This document shows positions 8,703 through 17,003 of a DNA stretch of 58,514 nt, piece after piece. The position numbers and the translations under genes are program-made. Each line of letters opens with the position of its first letter. Position 1 is the stretch's first letter. The notes below the pieces were generated by a model. That model had not been told where the DNA came from. It did no database searches and saw only the letters and a list, made by a program, of their open reading frames with translations. This DNA is from Acidobacteriota bacterium (GTDB lineage Bacteria; Actinomycetota; Acidimicrobiia; Acidimicrobiales; RAAP-2), in NCBI GenBank assembly GCA_028873575.1, contig JAGWHY010000008.1, forward strand, positions 1 through 58,514, written 5' to 3'.

Positions 8703-11700
8703 TCGACCACCCGTCGACGACGCGGACGACGACCGGTAAAGAGCCACTCCAAGCGGTGCACGACGCCAAAGCCGAGCCACACCACGCTCCACATGCTCAA
8801 CGTGAACAGCGCGATGAGTCCGTTGAGTGGGAACTGACGCAGCACGAGCTCGCCCGAGGTTGACGTCGGCGAACTGGGCACCTGGTAGTAGGGAGTCCAC
8901 GAGCCGAAGGTGGCGCGAGGCGTGGCGTGACCGTCGACGTCCAGGGCGAAGGCGCCGGCCGGGGCGAGGCCCGCGACCACCGAGACGCCCGGGGTCACCG
9001 CGCCGGCGAAACTCGCCGCGCTAAAGAGGGGCGTCAACGTCGTCGAACCGGGCGGCGTCGACGCGACGATTCCGTGAAAGAGCGAGTTGGTGAAGACCTC
9101 GACCGAGGCGGTCTGCAACTCCAGGGCGAGATCGCTCTGGTTCGTCAGGGCCGTCACCAGGGTGCGCGGCGCGGGGCGAAGTGGCACCTGCTGGACGCCC
9201 GGCAGCTCCGGCGCGGCGGCGTTCATGACCACGATGGTCGAGATCCCCGCCGCGGCCAGTAACGAACCCAGGCGAACGGTGCGGCCCGCGATCGCCGTCT
9301 GTAACGCCTGAATAATGACGTCGGAGGTACCCGAATCGGGTGGCGAAAAGAGCGTCGCGCCGCCGGGTAGACCGTTCATTGACGTCGCGGCCTCGAGACC
9401 GGGCGCGACGCTCCAGCCGGGCAGCGGCAGAATCGAGGGATCGCCCAACCACAACACGCGGTACCCACCGGGCGCGTTGGGTCCGGGCGTGGCGAGCGAC
9501 GACGCCACGCTCGTGGTGGGCAGGTCGAAGCGCCCACTGGCGAGTGCGACCGCGAAGGGAAACGACGCGAGGAGTAACGAGGCGAGACCCGCCACGGCGG
9601 TGAGTTGGCGCCACCCAAAACCCACGTCACGAAGGTCGCTCTCGAGGGCGCTCACCCCGACGCCCACCAACAGCGCGATCATCGTGGCGTAGAGCGCCAA
9701 TAACACGTCGAGGTCCGGCGCAAAGTTCCCGAGCCAGTGGTGCGCCACCAGCGTGGCGAGGACCAGGGTGAGCGTGGCGATCGTCGCGGCCTTGGTCGCG
9801 AGTGCGCGCCGCGGGCCGCGGGCCAACAACAGTGCGGCCACCGCGCTGATCGGGAGGAGCCACCCCCACCACGAACTGCCAAAGGAGCCGTCCACGCCGC
9901 GAGCGAGGTCGCTGAAGGTCGGCGTCGACCACGGACCGCGCGCGAGACCGAAGACGGACGGCGCGCGCCGTCCGGCGAAGACCACGTCGATGGTCATGGG
10001 GAGCAAGAAGACCGCGACGTTAAAGCAGATCCCGCCAAAGAGTCGCAGCGAGCCGTAGTGGTGACTTCCTTCGTCGGGCTCGAACCAGCGAGCGAGCGCC
10101 ACGCCGACGACCACCAGTCCGACGAGGAGGAGCGTGGCCGGCGCCATCGCGCTCATGACGGCCACGATCATGATCAACACCATGCGTTGACCGGCGAGCG
10201 TGGTGCGCCATCCGCGGTGACCGAAGGGCAGCGGGTCATCGTAGGGGTGCGCGCGATAACCGGGCACGTCGAGTAGCTCAAAGAGTCGACGCACGACGAA
10301 GGGCAGCCCCGCGACCACCACCAACGTGTCGACGCGTCCTTGGGCAATGGCGTTCAGTCCCACCGGCAACGCGGCGTAGGCCACCGCCGCAAGCACCCGC
10401 GCGCGATTCGACACGCGACCCTTTAACAACCTGGCCATCGCCCACGCGCCGAGGGGCACCGCGAAGATCAACGCGAGGCGTGGCAGGACGCCCATGCGAC
10501 CAAAGACGAACGTGCCCGCGAAGGCGAGTACCCCGTAACCGGGCATGCCCGGCGTCCCCGTACCCACCCCGTTCGGTGACCACGAGGCGAAAAAGTGACG
10601 CCACGTCGACCACCACGAATCGAGCGGCGCGAGCCTCCCGACCAGTGGTAACGGCATCGCGACCAGATTGCGCGCGCCGATAAGCCACCCGAGCGCCACG
10701 AGCGCGACGAACAGCGCCTGGGCCCGGAACGACGTTAAGAGACGCGAAGGTCGTCGCCGCCAGGCGAGGGTCTCGCTGCGCGGTATCTCGTCAAACTCTT
10801 CGACTTCGGAGAACGCGGCGGCGAAACCGACGCCGCTCGTTTCGTCGTCGTCGACCACGTCCGCCACGCGCGCCTCGGTGGGCAAAATCCCGCGAGCGCG
10901 GTCGTAACCCTCGCGCAGCAACGTCACAAAAAACTGCTTAAGTCGGCTCGCGCCCGCGACTTGCAGTCGTCGCAGGTCGCCGTCGTCGAGTACTCGCAGT
11001 GCGTGAATTTCACGCCGGCGCTCGAGAACGCGACGGCGATGTTTCAAGGCCCAGCGCCACGACCCGAGGATCGCCCCCGCCCGGTCAAGGTCACGCCCCA
11101 CCAGCGCCAGGGCGAGTTCCGCGCTGTCGAGCAGCGCCAGCAGCACCAGTGTCCACAGGGTGTTTCGACGATTCCAACCGGTCGCCACGACGAGCAACTG
11201 GTGGCGACGCTGCAAATCTTGACGGCTCGCGCGGCGCGTCCCCACGGCCGTCACGGCGCGTTCGTTGGCGGCGATCGTTTCGCGGTGCGCCACCTTGGCT
11301 AAGGGCGCGACGACGACCCGCGCGCCGGCGAGCTGCGCGCGCCAACAGAGATCGAGGTCTTCACCGAGGACCGGGATGAGCGGATCGAAGCCGCGCAACG
11401 TCGTAAAGAGGTCCGTGCGCACCAACGTGACACCGCCCGGCGCGACGAACACGTCACGCTCGAGGTCCTGTTGGCCGTGGTCGATTTCGCCTAACTCGAC
11501 GCGTTCGCGCACGACGCCGAAGCGGTCGCACGTTTGACCCACGTGCACCAAGATCAGGGGGTCGTCGTAGGCGACGACTTTGGGCGTCACGACGCCGGCG
11601 TTCGTGCGATAGGCCGTCTCGACCATCAAGGAGACCGCATTGGCCTCGAGTCGCACGTCGTCGTGACAGAACAGAAAGAAGGCCGCGCCGTCGACCATGC

Positions 11701-11938
11701 GCACCGCCTCGTTACAGGCGACGGCGAAACCACGATTTTCCTCGAGGATCCGCACGAAGACCTGGGGCGCGACCGCGGCCACGCGCGCCGCGACCGTGTC
11801 ACTCTCGCCGTTCGCCACGACGAGGACGCTCAGCTCGCCGTAGTCCTGAGTTACGAGAGAGGCGACGGTGGCCTCGAGTCCAGGACCGGGGCCGGTTGTT
11901 ACGACGACGGCCACGACGGCCGGGGCACGAGTGTCCAT
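8699..11938 (-). CDS. Giant GT2 glycosyltransferase fused to a polytopic membrane domain
   Basis: This is a 1079-residue fusion. Residues about 7-240 form a GT-A family 2 domain: VAVVVTTGPGPGL start, NRGFAVACNEA, FCHDDVRLE as the acidic metal-binding motif, and EDLDLCWRA. A basic linker follows, then from about residue 400 roughly a dozen membrane helices, a long extracytoplasmic region and a last helix before a very basic tail (GRRPRRRRVVE). Such GT2-membrane fusions next to DUF5719 recur in actinobacteria and are thought to transfer sugars to envelope polymers. The ATG at 11938 is the first gene start downstream of a TAGCCT box (11949-11954), leaving a 3-nt leader at most. It is the first gene of the two-gene unit with DUF5719. 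Confidence 0.85.
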   Translation of the reverse strand: MDTRAPAVVAVVVTTGPGPGLEATVASLVTQDYGELSVLVVANGESDTVAARVAAVAPQVFVRILEENRGFAVACNEAVRMVDGAAFFLFCHDDVRLEANAVSLMVETAYRTNAGVVTPKVVAYDDPLILVHVGQTCDRFGVVRERVELGEIDHGQQDLERDVFVAPGGVTLVRTDLFTTLRGFDPLIPVLGEDLDLCWRAQLAGARVVVAPLAKVAHRETIAANERAVTAVGTRRASRQDLQRRHQLLVVATGWNRRNTLWTLVLLALLDSAELALALVGRDLDRAGAILGSWRWALKHRRRVLERRREIHALRVLDDGDLRRLQVAGASRLKQFFVTLLREGYDRARGILPTEARVADVVDDDETSGVGFAAAFSEVEEFDEIPRSETLAWRRRPSRLLTSFRAQALFVALVALGWLIGARNLVAMPLPLVGRLAPLDSWWSTWRHFFASWSPNGVGTGTPGMPGYGVLAFAGTFVFGRMGVLPRLALIFAVPLGAWAMARLLKGRVSNRARVLAAVAYAALPVGLNAIAQGRVDTLVVVAGLPFVVRRLFELLDVPGYRAHPYDDPLPFGHRGWRTTLAGQRMVLIMIVAVMSAMAPATLLLVGLVVVGVALARWFEPDEGSHHYGSLRLFGGICFNVAVFLLPMTIDVVFAGRRAPSVFGLARGPWSTPTFSDLARGVDGSFGSSWWGWLLPISAVAALLLARGPRRALATKAATIATLTLVLATLVAHHWLGNFAPDLDVLLALYATMIALLVGVGVSALESDLRDVGFGWRQLTAVAGLASLLLASFPFAVALASGRFDLPTTSVASSLATPGPNAPGGYRVLWLGDPSILPLPGWSVAPGLEAATSMNGLPGGATLFSPPDSGTSDVIIQALQTAIAGRTVRLGSLLAAAGISTIVVMNAAAPELPGVQQVPLRPAPRTLVTALTNQSDLALELQTASVEVFTNSLFHGIVASTPPGSTTLTPLFSAASFAGAVTPGVSVVAGLAPAGAFALDVDGHATPRATFGSWTPYYQVPSSPTSTSGELVLRQFPLNGLIALFTLSMWSVVWLGFGVVHRLEWLFTGRRPRRRRVVE

Positions 11939-11948
11939 CAGTCCAGCA

Positions 11949-11954
11949 AGGCTA
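11949..11954 (-). promoter_or_regulatory. Candidate -10 box for the GT2-DUF5719 operon
   Basis: TAGCCT on the minus strand lies 10 nt before the ATG at 11938. A CTG directly precedes that ATG and sits at the 7-nt leaderless distance, so transcripts would start at or within 3 nt of the coding sequence. Confidence 0.4.
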
Positions 11955-12024
11955 GTGGGCGCCGGACCCTCAATCGGGCCAGTTTTCGCGACTCTCGTCT
12001 CCGCTCGTTCACCAGAATACCGAG

Positions 12025-12921
12025 TTAATCAGGTATTTCGAGAGCCGCAACCACGTCGCGCAGCGTCTGGGCGAGTTCAATCTCCCCGCGCCAACCGGTC
12101 GTCGCGAAGATTTTCGCGGCGCTCCCTCGAGAAACCGGGATTTCGACGGGGCGCACCAGTGATTCGTCACGTTCGAGGCGCGTGCCGGGCGCCACCAGTT
12201 CGACCAGCATCTCAGCCAACGTACGCATCGCGACGTCACGCTCTGACGCGACGTGGTACACCTCGCCCGGCGCGCCGTACTCGGCGAGGAGGGCGTAGGC
12301 GCGCACGACGTCGCGCACGTCACTCACGTCGCGACGCGGCGCGAGGTCGCCGACTACCACGTGGTCGCGACCGTCACGGCGGGCCGCCAATAGACGTGAC
12401 GCTAGCGCGGGTACGAAGAAGTTCGGTGACTGACCCGGGCCAAGGTGATTGAACGGCCGAGCGATGATGACGCGCTGGTCGTGGTGGCGCCACGCCTCAC
12501 GGGCGACGTGCTCGGCCTCAACCTTGCTCGTGGCGTAGGGGCTCAGGGGCGCGACGCGAAACGTCTCGGTCAGGGGTAGATCGGCCTCACTGACGAGCCC
12601 GTAGACCTCCGACGTGCTGACCATCAAGGTCGTGGCCTCGGGCACGACCGCGCGAGCCGCGTTTAAGAGGCACTGGGTGCCGACGACGTTGACGCGCGTA
12701 AATTCGGCCGCTTGATCCCAGGATTCGCCCACGTGGGTCAGGGCCGCCAAGTGAAAAATCACCTCAGGCTCAACTTCTCGCAAGACGGCTCGCACGCTCG
12801 CTTCGTCCGTGACGTCGCACTCGCGGTCCACCCCCACGACCAGGTCACCACGCGCGCGAAGATGCGCGTGGAGGTGCCGGCCCACGAACCCTTGCGCGCC
12901 GGTGATGAGTACGCGCGTCAC
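12025..12921 (-). CDS. NAD-dependent epimerase/dehydratase (extended SDR, GDP-mannose dehydratase-like)
   Basis: This 298-residue extended short-chain dehydrogenase has ITGAQGFVGRHL at its N-terminus (NAD(P)-binding glycine motif), then FHLAALTHVGESW, STSEVYG and the catalytic YxxxK in SPYATSK. The active-site and sugar-binding segments RPFNHLGPGQ and RRDVSDVRDVVRAY resemble GDP-mannose 4,6-dehydratase and GDP-6-deoxy-lyxo-hexulose reductase (Rmd). It probably makes or reduces a deoxy-sugar nucleotide for the neighbouring glycosyltransferases. Its GTG start at 12921 overlaps the preceding gene's stop (GTGA), so the longer frame to 13092 is not used. It is the last gene of the 12025-16820 operon. 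Confidence 0.88.
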   Translation of the reverse strand: MTRVLITGAQGFVGRHLHAHLRARGDLVVGVDRECDVTDEASVRAVLREVEPEVIFHLAALTHVGESWDQAAEFTRVNVVGTQCLLNAARAVVPEATTLMVSTSEVYGLVSEADLPLTETFRVAPLSPYATSKVEAEHVAREAWRHHDQRVIIARPFNHLGPGQSPNFFVPALASRLLAARRDGRDHVVVGDLAPRRDVSDVRDVVRAYALLAEYGAPGEVYHVASERDVAMRTLAEMLVELVAPGTRLERDESLVRPVEIPVSRGSAAKIFATTGWRGEIELAQTLRDVVAALEIPD

Positions 12922-14036
12922 GCGCGACGCGCCCGTTCGTAGACCTCCAGGTGTGTTTGCATCGTCGCCTCCCACGTAAAGCCCTGCGCGCGTGCAGCCG
13001 CCGCGCGCTGGCGCGCGGTGGTGACGTCGCGATCTTCGTGCAGCACGCCCGACAGCGCGCTCGCCAAGTCGTTCGCGTCGCCGGCGCGGCACAGCACCGC
13101 GGCGTCACCGGCCACCTCGGCCATGACGGTGTCGCGCGAAGTCACCACCGACGCGCCACAGGCCATAGCCTCGAGCACGGGGAGTCCGAATCCCTCGCCG
13201 CGGGAGGGGTAGACGACCACCCGCGCGCGACGAAGGAGTGCCGGAAGTACGACCTCGTCGACGAAGCCGAGTCGGCGCACCCGATTCGCGTAGGGGTGCG
13301 TGCGCAGTTGTTCACTTATCGGACCGACCGCCCAGCCCGCCTGTCCCGCAATCCACAGCTCGAGTTCCGCGTCATCTCGGGCGAGCTCCGCGAAGGCGCG
13401 CAGCAACACGTCGACGCCCTTACGCGGTTCCAGCGTCCCGACGTACAAGAGAAACGGTGTCGTGGTGGCGAGCCCCGCGCGGGTGAGGTCACCCTCGTCA
13501 CGCTCATCACGAGGGTGAAAGCGCGCGTGATCGACGCCGAGTGGCGCGACGCTGACCGGCACCGACGGCGCGAGCACGTCGTGGAGTTGGCGCGCGGTGT
13601 ACGCGCTCACGCAGATCAACTCCGTCGCGTGCGCGGCCGCGTAGCGAATCGCGCGCTGAAAGAAAATCACCTTGGCCCGCTCGTGCCACTCCGGGTTCGT
13701 GAAGAACGTCAGGTCGTGAATCGTGACCACCACCGGCGTGCTCGCCCGTCGCGGCATGGTGTAGTGCGGCGCGTGCCAAATATCCGCCTGGCGCGCGACC
13801 GGCGACGAACCGAGCCGCGTGGCCTCGTAGAGGAGGCGTCCCACGCGATTGGTCGGTACCAGCGGGGCCAACGTCGCCTGGGGCGCGCGCGTCTGCCAAC
13901 GATCCACGTCGTCGCGACGCGTCACCAACGTCGTCTCGACCCCGAGTGGCGTGAGCCGGGCCGCGACCTCCGCGACGTAGCGCCCGGCCCCGGCGATTCG
14001 CGGCGGGACCGCCGAAACGTCGAGCGCGACCTTCAC
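12918..14036 (-). CDS. GT4-type glycosyltransferase (GT-B fold)
   Basis: This protein of about 372 residues begins VKVALDVSAVPPRIAGAGRYV, the glycine-rich acceptor-site loop of GT-B enzymes. It continues with VVTIHDLTFFTNPEWH, VSAYTARQL, LLYVGTLEPRKGVDVLLRAF (a GT4 hallmark), a basic RRARVVVYPSRGEGFGLPVLEAMACGASVV nucleotide-sugar site and a C-terminal helix. The EGFGLPVLEA glutamate pair is the donor-binding motif of family 4. The GTG at 14036 overlaps the upstream stop (GTGA). Donor and acceptor are unknown; with an Rmd-like reductase downstream, GDP-mannose or GDP-rhamnose are candidate donors (inference). Confidence 0.88.
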   Translation of the reverse strand: MKVALDVSAVPPRIAGAGRYVAEVAARLTPLGVETTLVTRRDDVDRWQTRAPQATLAPLVPTNRVGRLLYEATRLGSSPVARQADIWHAPHYTMPRRASTPVVVTIHDLTFFTNPEWHERAKVIFFQRAIRYAAAHATELICVSAYTARQLHDVLAPSVPVSVAPLGVDHARFHPRDERDEGDLTRAGLATTTPFLLYVGTLEPRKGVDVLLRAFAELARDDAELELWIAGQAGWAVGPISEQLRTHPYANRVRRLGFVDEVVLPALLRRARVVVYPSRGEGFGLPVLEAMACGASVVTSRDTVMAEVAGDAAVLCRAGDANDLASALSGVLHEDRDVTTARQRAAAARAQGFTWEATMQTHLEVYERARRA

Positions 14037-15088
14037 GACCAGGCCGCCAGGTGATCGTGCGCGCAGGCGCGCCACGTCAAGCCGGCCACACTTTCGCGCC
14101 GTTTTGCCCGCGCGCCTTCATCGTCCCCCCGCTCCAGCGTGTGCACGAGCCCCTGGGTGATTGATTCTTCTTCCAACGGATTGACGGCCACGACCTCGTC
14201 GTTACCCCACGCACTCGGCGTCGTGGCGCTCACCACGACGCGCGTCCCGAGGGCGAGCGCTTCAACGGCCGGTAACCCCCACCCTTCCCGCAGCGGCACG
14301 TAGGCGAAGACGCCGGCGTCGCGCACCAGACCTTTCATCATCGAACGCGACCGCGTGCCGAGCACGATTGACGAGCCGAGGGACTCGTCGCCCCAGCCCG
14401 CGGGACCGACGAGGACGAGCGGGCCCAAGTCGGGCGCGCGCGTGCGCGCCGCGGCGTGGGCGCTGACGAGTCGCGCGAGATTCTTGCGCGGCTCGCGCGT
14501 CCCGGCGTAGAGCACGTAGGGACCGGTAACGCCGTACTGAGCTAACAGCGCGCGGACCTCACGCGACGAGGCGGGTTCCACGTCGTCGTCGACGCCCATC
14601 TTGACCGAATAGAGGCGCTCTTCATTGACGCCCTCGGCGCGAAGACGCTCAACTAACGGCGGCGACGTGATCACCAGACGAAGGTCGTCGCGCGCGAGCA
14701 CACGTCGTAAGCGATCTTCGTGGAATCTGATGCCCGCGGGCGTGGACGCCGTTGGTTCATCGCGCCACAACAGGTCGTGCAACGCCACGGCGTTACGCGA
14801 CGCGCCGCGAAAGGGTCCGGCGAGTGACGTCGCGTGCGTCGCGTCGACGCCCGCGCCAACGCCGAGCGGCCATCGTGACCATAGCTGCGTGAGGGGGCGA
14901 ACACCAAGTGGTGCGCGACGTATGGGCACACTGAGTTCGTGGTCACCGTCACCTCGCGGCGCGAGCGCAATCGCGCGCCACGAAGATTCGAGTTGCTCAA
15001 GGCCCCGCAGGAGTCCGCGCACGTAGGTCGCGATGCCGCCGGGCTGAGGTCGCCAGAGTTGATCGACGGAGATGGCGACGACGGGCAC
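14033..15088 (-). CDS. GT4-type glycosyltransferase (GT-B fold)
   Basis: This 351-residue protein starts MPVVAISVDQLWRPQPGGIATYVRGLLRGL, typical of the N-terminal GT-B domain. It has VALHDLLWRDEP, YVLYAGTREPRKNLARLVSAH and FAYVPLREGWGLPAVEALALGTRVV, the donor-binding E-x7-E region. It is a paralogue-like companion of the next gene (12918-14036), and the two overlap by four bases, so they are probably made in equal amounts. It starts four bases after the stop of the membrane protein gene upstream. The donor sugar cannot be read from the sequence. Confidence 0.86.
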   Translation of the reverse strand: MPVVAISVDQLWRPQPGGIATYVRGLLRGLEQLESSWRAIALAPRGDGDHELSVPIRRAPLGVRPLTQLWSRWPLGVGAGVDATHATSLAGPFRGASRNAVALHDLLWRDEPTASTPAGIRFHEDRLRRVLARDDLRLVITSPPLVERLRAEGVNEERLYSVKMGVDDDVEPASSREVRALLAQYGVTGPYVLYAGTREPRKNLARLVSAHAAARTRAPDLGPLVLVGPAGWGDESLGSSIVLGTRSRSMMKGLVRDAGVFAYVPLREGWGLPAVEALALGTRVVVSATTPSAWGNDEVVAVNPLEEESITQGLVHTLERGDDEGARAKRRESVAGLTWRACAHDHLAAWS

Positions 15089-15092
15089 GCGC

Positions 15093-16820
15093 CTAGCCTC
15101 TCACGCGCGCGCCAGACTCCAGTGCCGACGACGGGCTAGCCAGCGCGTGGGCGTCGCTCAACGATCGATCGGGTCCTCGTCGCCACTGGCGCGCCGGCGT
15201 GGTGACGATGAACGCCGGCGACGCGCTCGTCACCTCAACCAACCAGTTCTCGTGACGCGCGGGCGCGTAAGCCTCGGCGGGCGCCCGCAGCCAAAAACGT
15301 TCATGAGCGTGCGGGGCCAGTAGCACGCCGCCGGGATGGCCCACGAAGGTCCAGAACCCCACGGGGTGCGAGGAACCCACCACCACCAAGACGTGAGGGC
15401 GTACGGCGCCACTCGTGTGATTCACGAGCGTCAACTCGATTCGCGTAAAACGTAGTCCGACGCGCGTCACGTTCACGTGATCAACGCGCACGCTCAGCGG
15501 CGCGCCGACGAAGGCGCTCACGATGAAAGCCAACGAAAGACCAAAGGTACCCAACGCCAGCCACGCGCTGGTACGACGCGCCGGGGGTGGCACGGCCACT
15601 GCTCGAGTCGTAAGACTTGCGACGAACGCGGCGGGGATGAAGTCGACGAGGTAGCTGGACAAACTCCGGCTGGGTAGGTACAGCACCAGAGGCAGCGCGA
15701 AGAGCCACGCGTGCTTCATCACCGGATACCATCGCCACGTCACGACGAGGAGAGTGACGACCGCCAACGCCGCGCCGATTTGGAGTGGGGCGAGGTGCAA
15801 CGTCGACGCGACGCCGTGCGTCACCAAGGTGACGAGACCCTGCCCGTCGGGGATGAGTGGTTCCCGCAGCGGCAGCGTCATACCGCGCCACCACGCACCG
15901 GGCGACAAGAGGGCGAACGGTAAGTTCACGACGACGAACGGAAGCGCGACCCACGCGACGTAGCGCGCCACGCTGCGCGCCACCGGATAACTCGCCAGTC
16001 GGGCTTCTTGCGCGATACCGAGAAGAAAGAAGGGGACCGCGAACCAGGGCGTCTGCTTGATTGAACACGCGAGGCCCAGCGCGACGGGTGAGAGCCACCG
16101 GCTCCACGTCCCGGCGGGTACGCGCACGAAATCATCCCAGCGATAGGCCGCCACCAAGAGAAACGGCACGAAGAGCGCGTCGGTCCCCCCGTGCGCGAAG
16201 GAGAACGTGAAGACCGAGGTTAAGAGCAACAATGGCGCGAGCCAATTCACGGAGGGCGGCGCAAGTCGGTAGAGCAATATTGACGCCGCTAACCACGCCG
16301 CGAGGTCCAGCCAATTCGTGGCGAGGTGGGTAACGCCGAGGACCTGTAATGGCCACTGCAGAATAAAGGCGCCCGCGGGATAGGAGAATTGGTCGACGTG
16401 GCCGCCGTTCAGTAGGTACGTCCAAAAGTTCGGCGCGTAGGAGAGCGCCAAGTTCGCGCCGTGAAAGACCGCCTGGTACGGATTGCGGCCGTGCGCGAGC
16501 AGCCACACGGCCCGTTGATTGAAGGCGGCGGCGTCCGTGTTGAAGAAACGTTCCGCCAACATCGCCGGGGCGTACGCCACGATTACCGTGCCGAGCGCGA
16601 CCACGAAGGCGAGGTGCTCGAGTTGCGTTCGTTTTGAGGGCGGTACGACCCAAACGGCGACGACGCCCACGGCGCCAATCAAGGTGACGAGCGGCGCGAC
16701 AATCGCGTAGCCCGACCACTGCGACCACGACGACCACGTGTTAATTCCCACGGACATCACCGCGAACCAGACCAACGTCCACAAAGCGTGTCGGGCGTCG
16801 AGCGTGCTCGTGTCGTTCAA
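15093..16820 (-). CDS. Polytopic membrane protein, GT-C/GT87-like
   Basis: This is a membrane protein of about 575 residues with at least ten hydrophobic segments. The first extracytoplasmic loop carries FFNTDAAAFNQRAVWLLAHGRNPYQ, similar to the acidic loop and GRNPY signature of polyprenyl-phosphate-mannose-dependent GT-C mannosyltransferases (GT87). A short beta-type domain closes the C-terminus. Start choice: in-frame starts exist at 16904, ATG 16856 and TTG 16820. Only the TTG has a good Shine-Dalgarno (AAGGGGG, 4 nt spacing), so I use it, but 16856 remains possible. It heads the operon with two GT-B enzymes and the epimerase. Confidence 0.78.
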   Translation of the reverse strand: MNDTSTLDARHALWTLVWFAVMSVGINTWSSWSQWSGYAIVAPLVTLIGAVGVVAVWVVPPSKRTQLEHLAFVVALGTVIVAYAPAMLAERFFNTDAAAFNQRAVWLLAHGRNPYQAVFHGANLALSYAPNFWTYLLNGGHVDQFSYPAGAFILQWPLQVLGVTHLATNWLDLAAWLAASILLYRLAPPSVNWLAPLLLLTSVFTFSFAHGGTDALFVPFLLVAAYRWDDFVRVPAGTWSRWLSPVALGLACSIKQTPWFAVPFFLLGIAQEARLASYPVARSVARYVAWVALPFVVVNLPFALLSPGAWWRGMTLPLREPLIPDGQGLVTLVTHGVASTLHLAPLQIGAALAVVTLLVVTWRWYPVMKHAWLFALPLVLYLPSRSLSSYLVDFIPAAFVASLTTRAVAVPPPARRTSAWLALGTFGLSLAFIVSAFVGAPLSVRVDHVNVTRVGLRFTRIELTLVNHTSGAVRPHVLVVVGSSHPVGFWTFVGHPGGVLLAPHAHERFWLRAPAEAYAPARHENWLVEVTSASPAFIVTTPARQWRRGPDRSLSDAHALASPSSALESGARVRG

Positions 16821-17003
16821 CTTGCCCCCTTTACGTGGCCAGCGGCCGCCCGTCATGGTACGGCACGAGATCAAAATTCTTAGAGTCGACGGCGTCGGCG
16901 CCACGAATTCTTACGACCTCTTTAGATGGCCTTGACGTCGCGTATGGCGAACTGTCCTAAATTTCCCCCCGTACGTAGCGGACGAACACTGGACTGAAAG
17001 AGG

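Noticed and set aside
12951-14054. 367-residue plus-strand open frame opposite a GT4 gene
   Set aside because: It is an antisense shadow with Arg/His bias, and both flanking real genes overlap perfectly on the minus strand.
16932-16963. TTGACG ... TAAATT as a promoter of the GH3 gene
   Set aside because: The spacing is 20 bp, too long for a standard sigma-70 promoter, and no better pair was found nearby.
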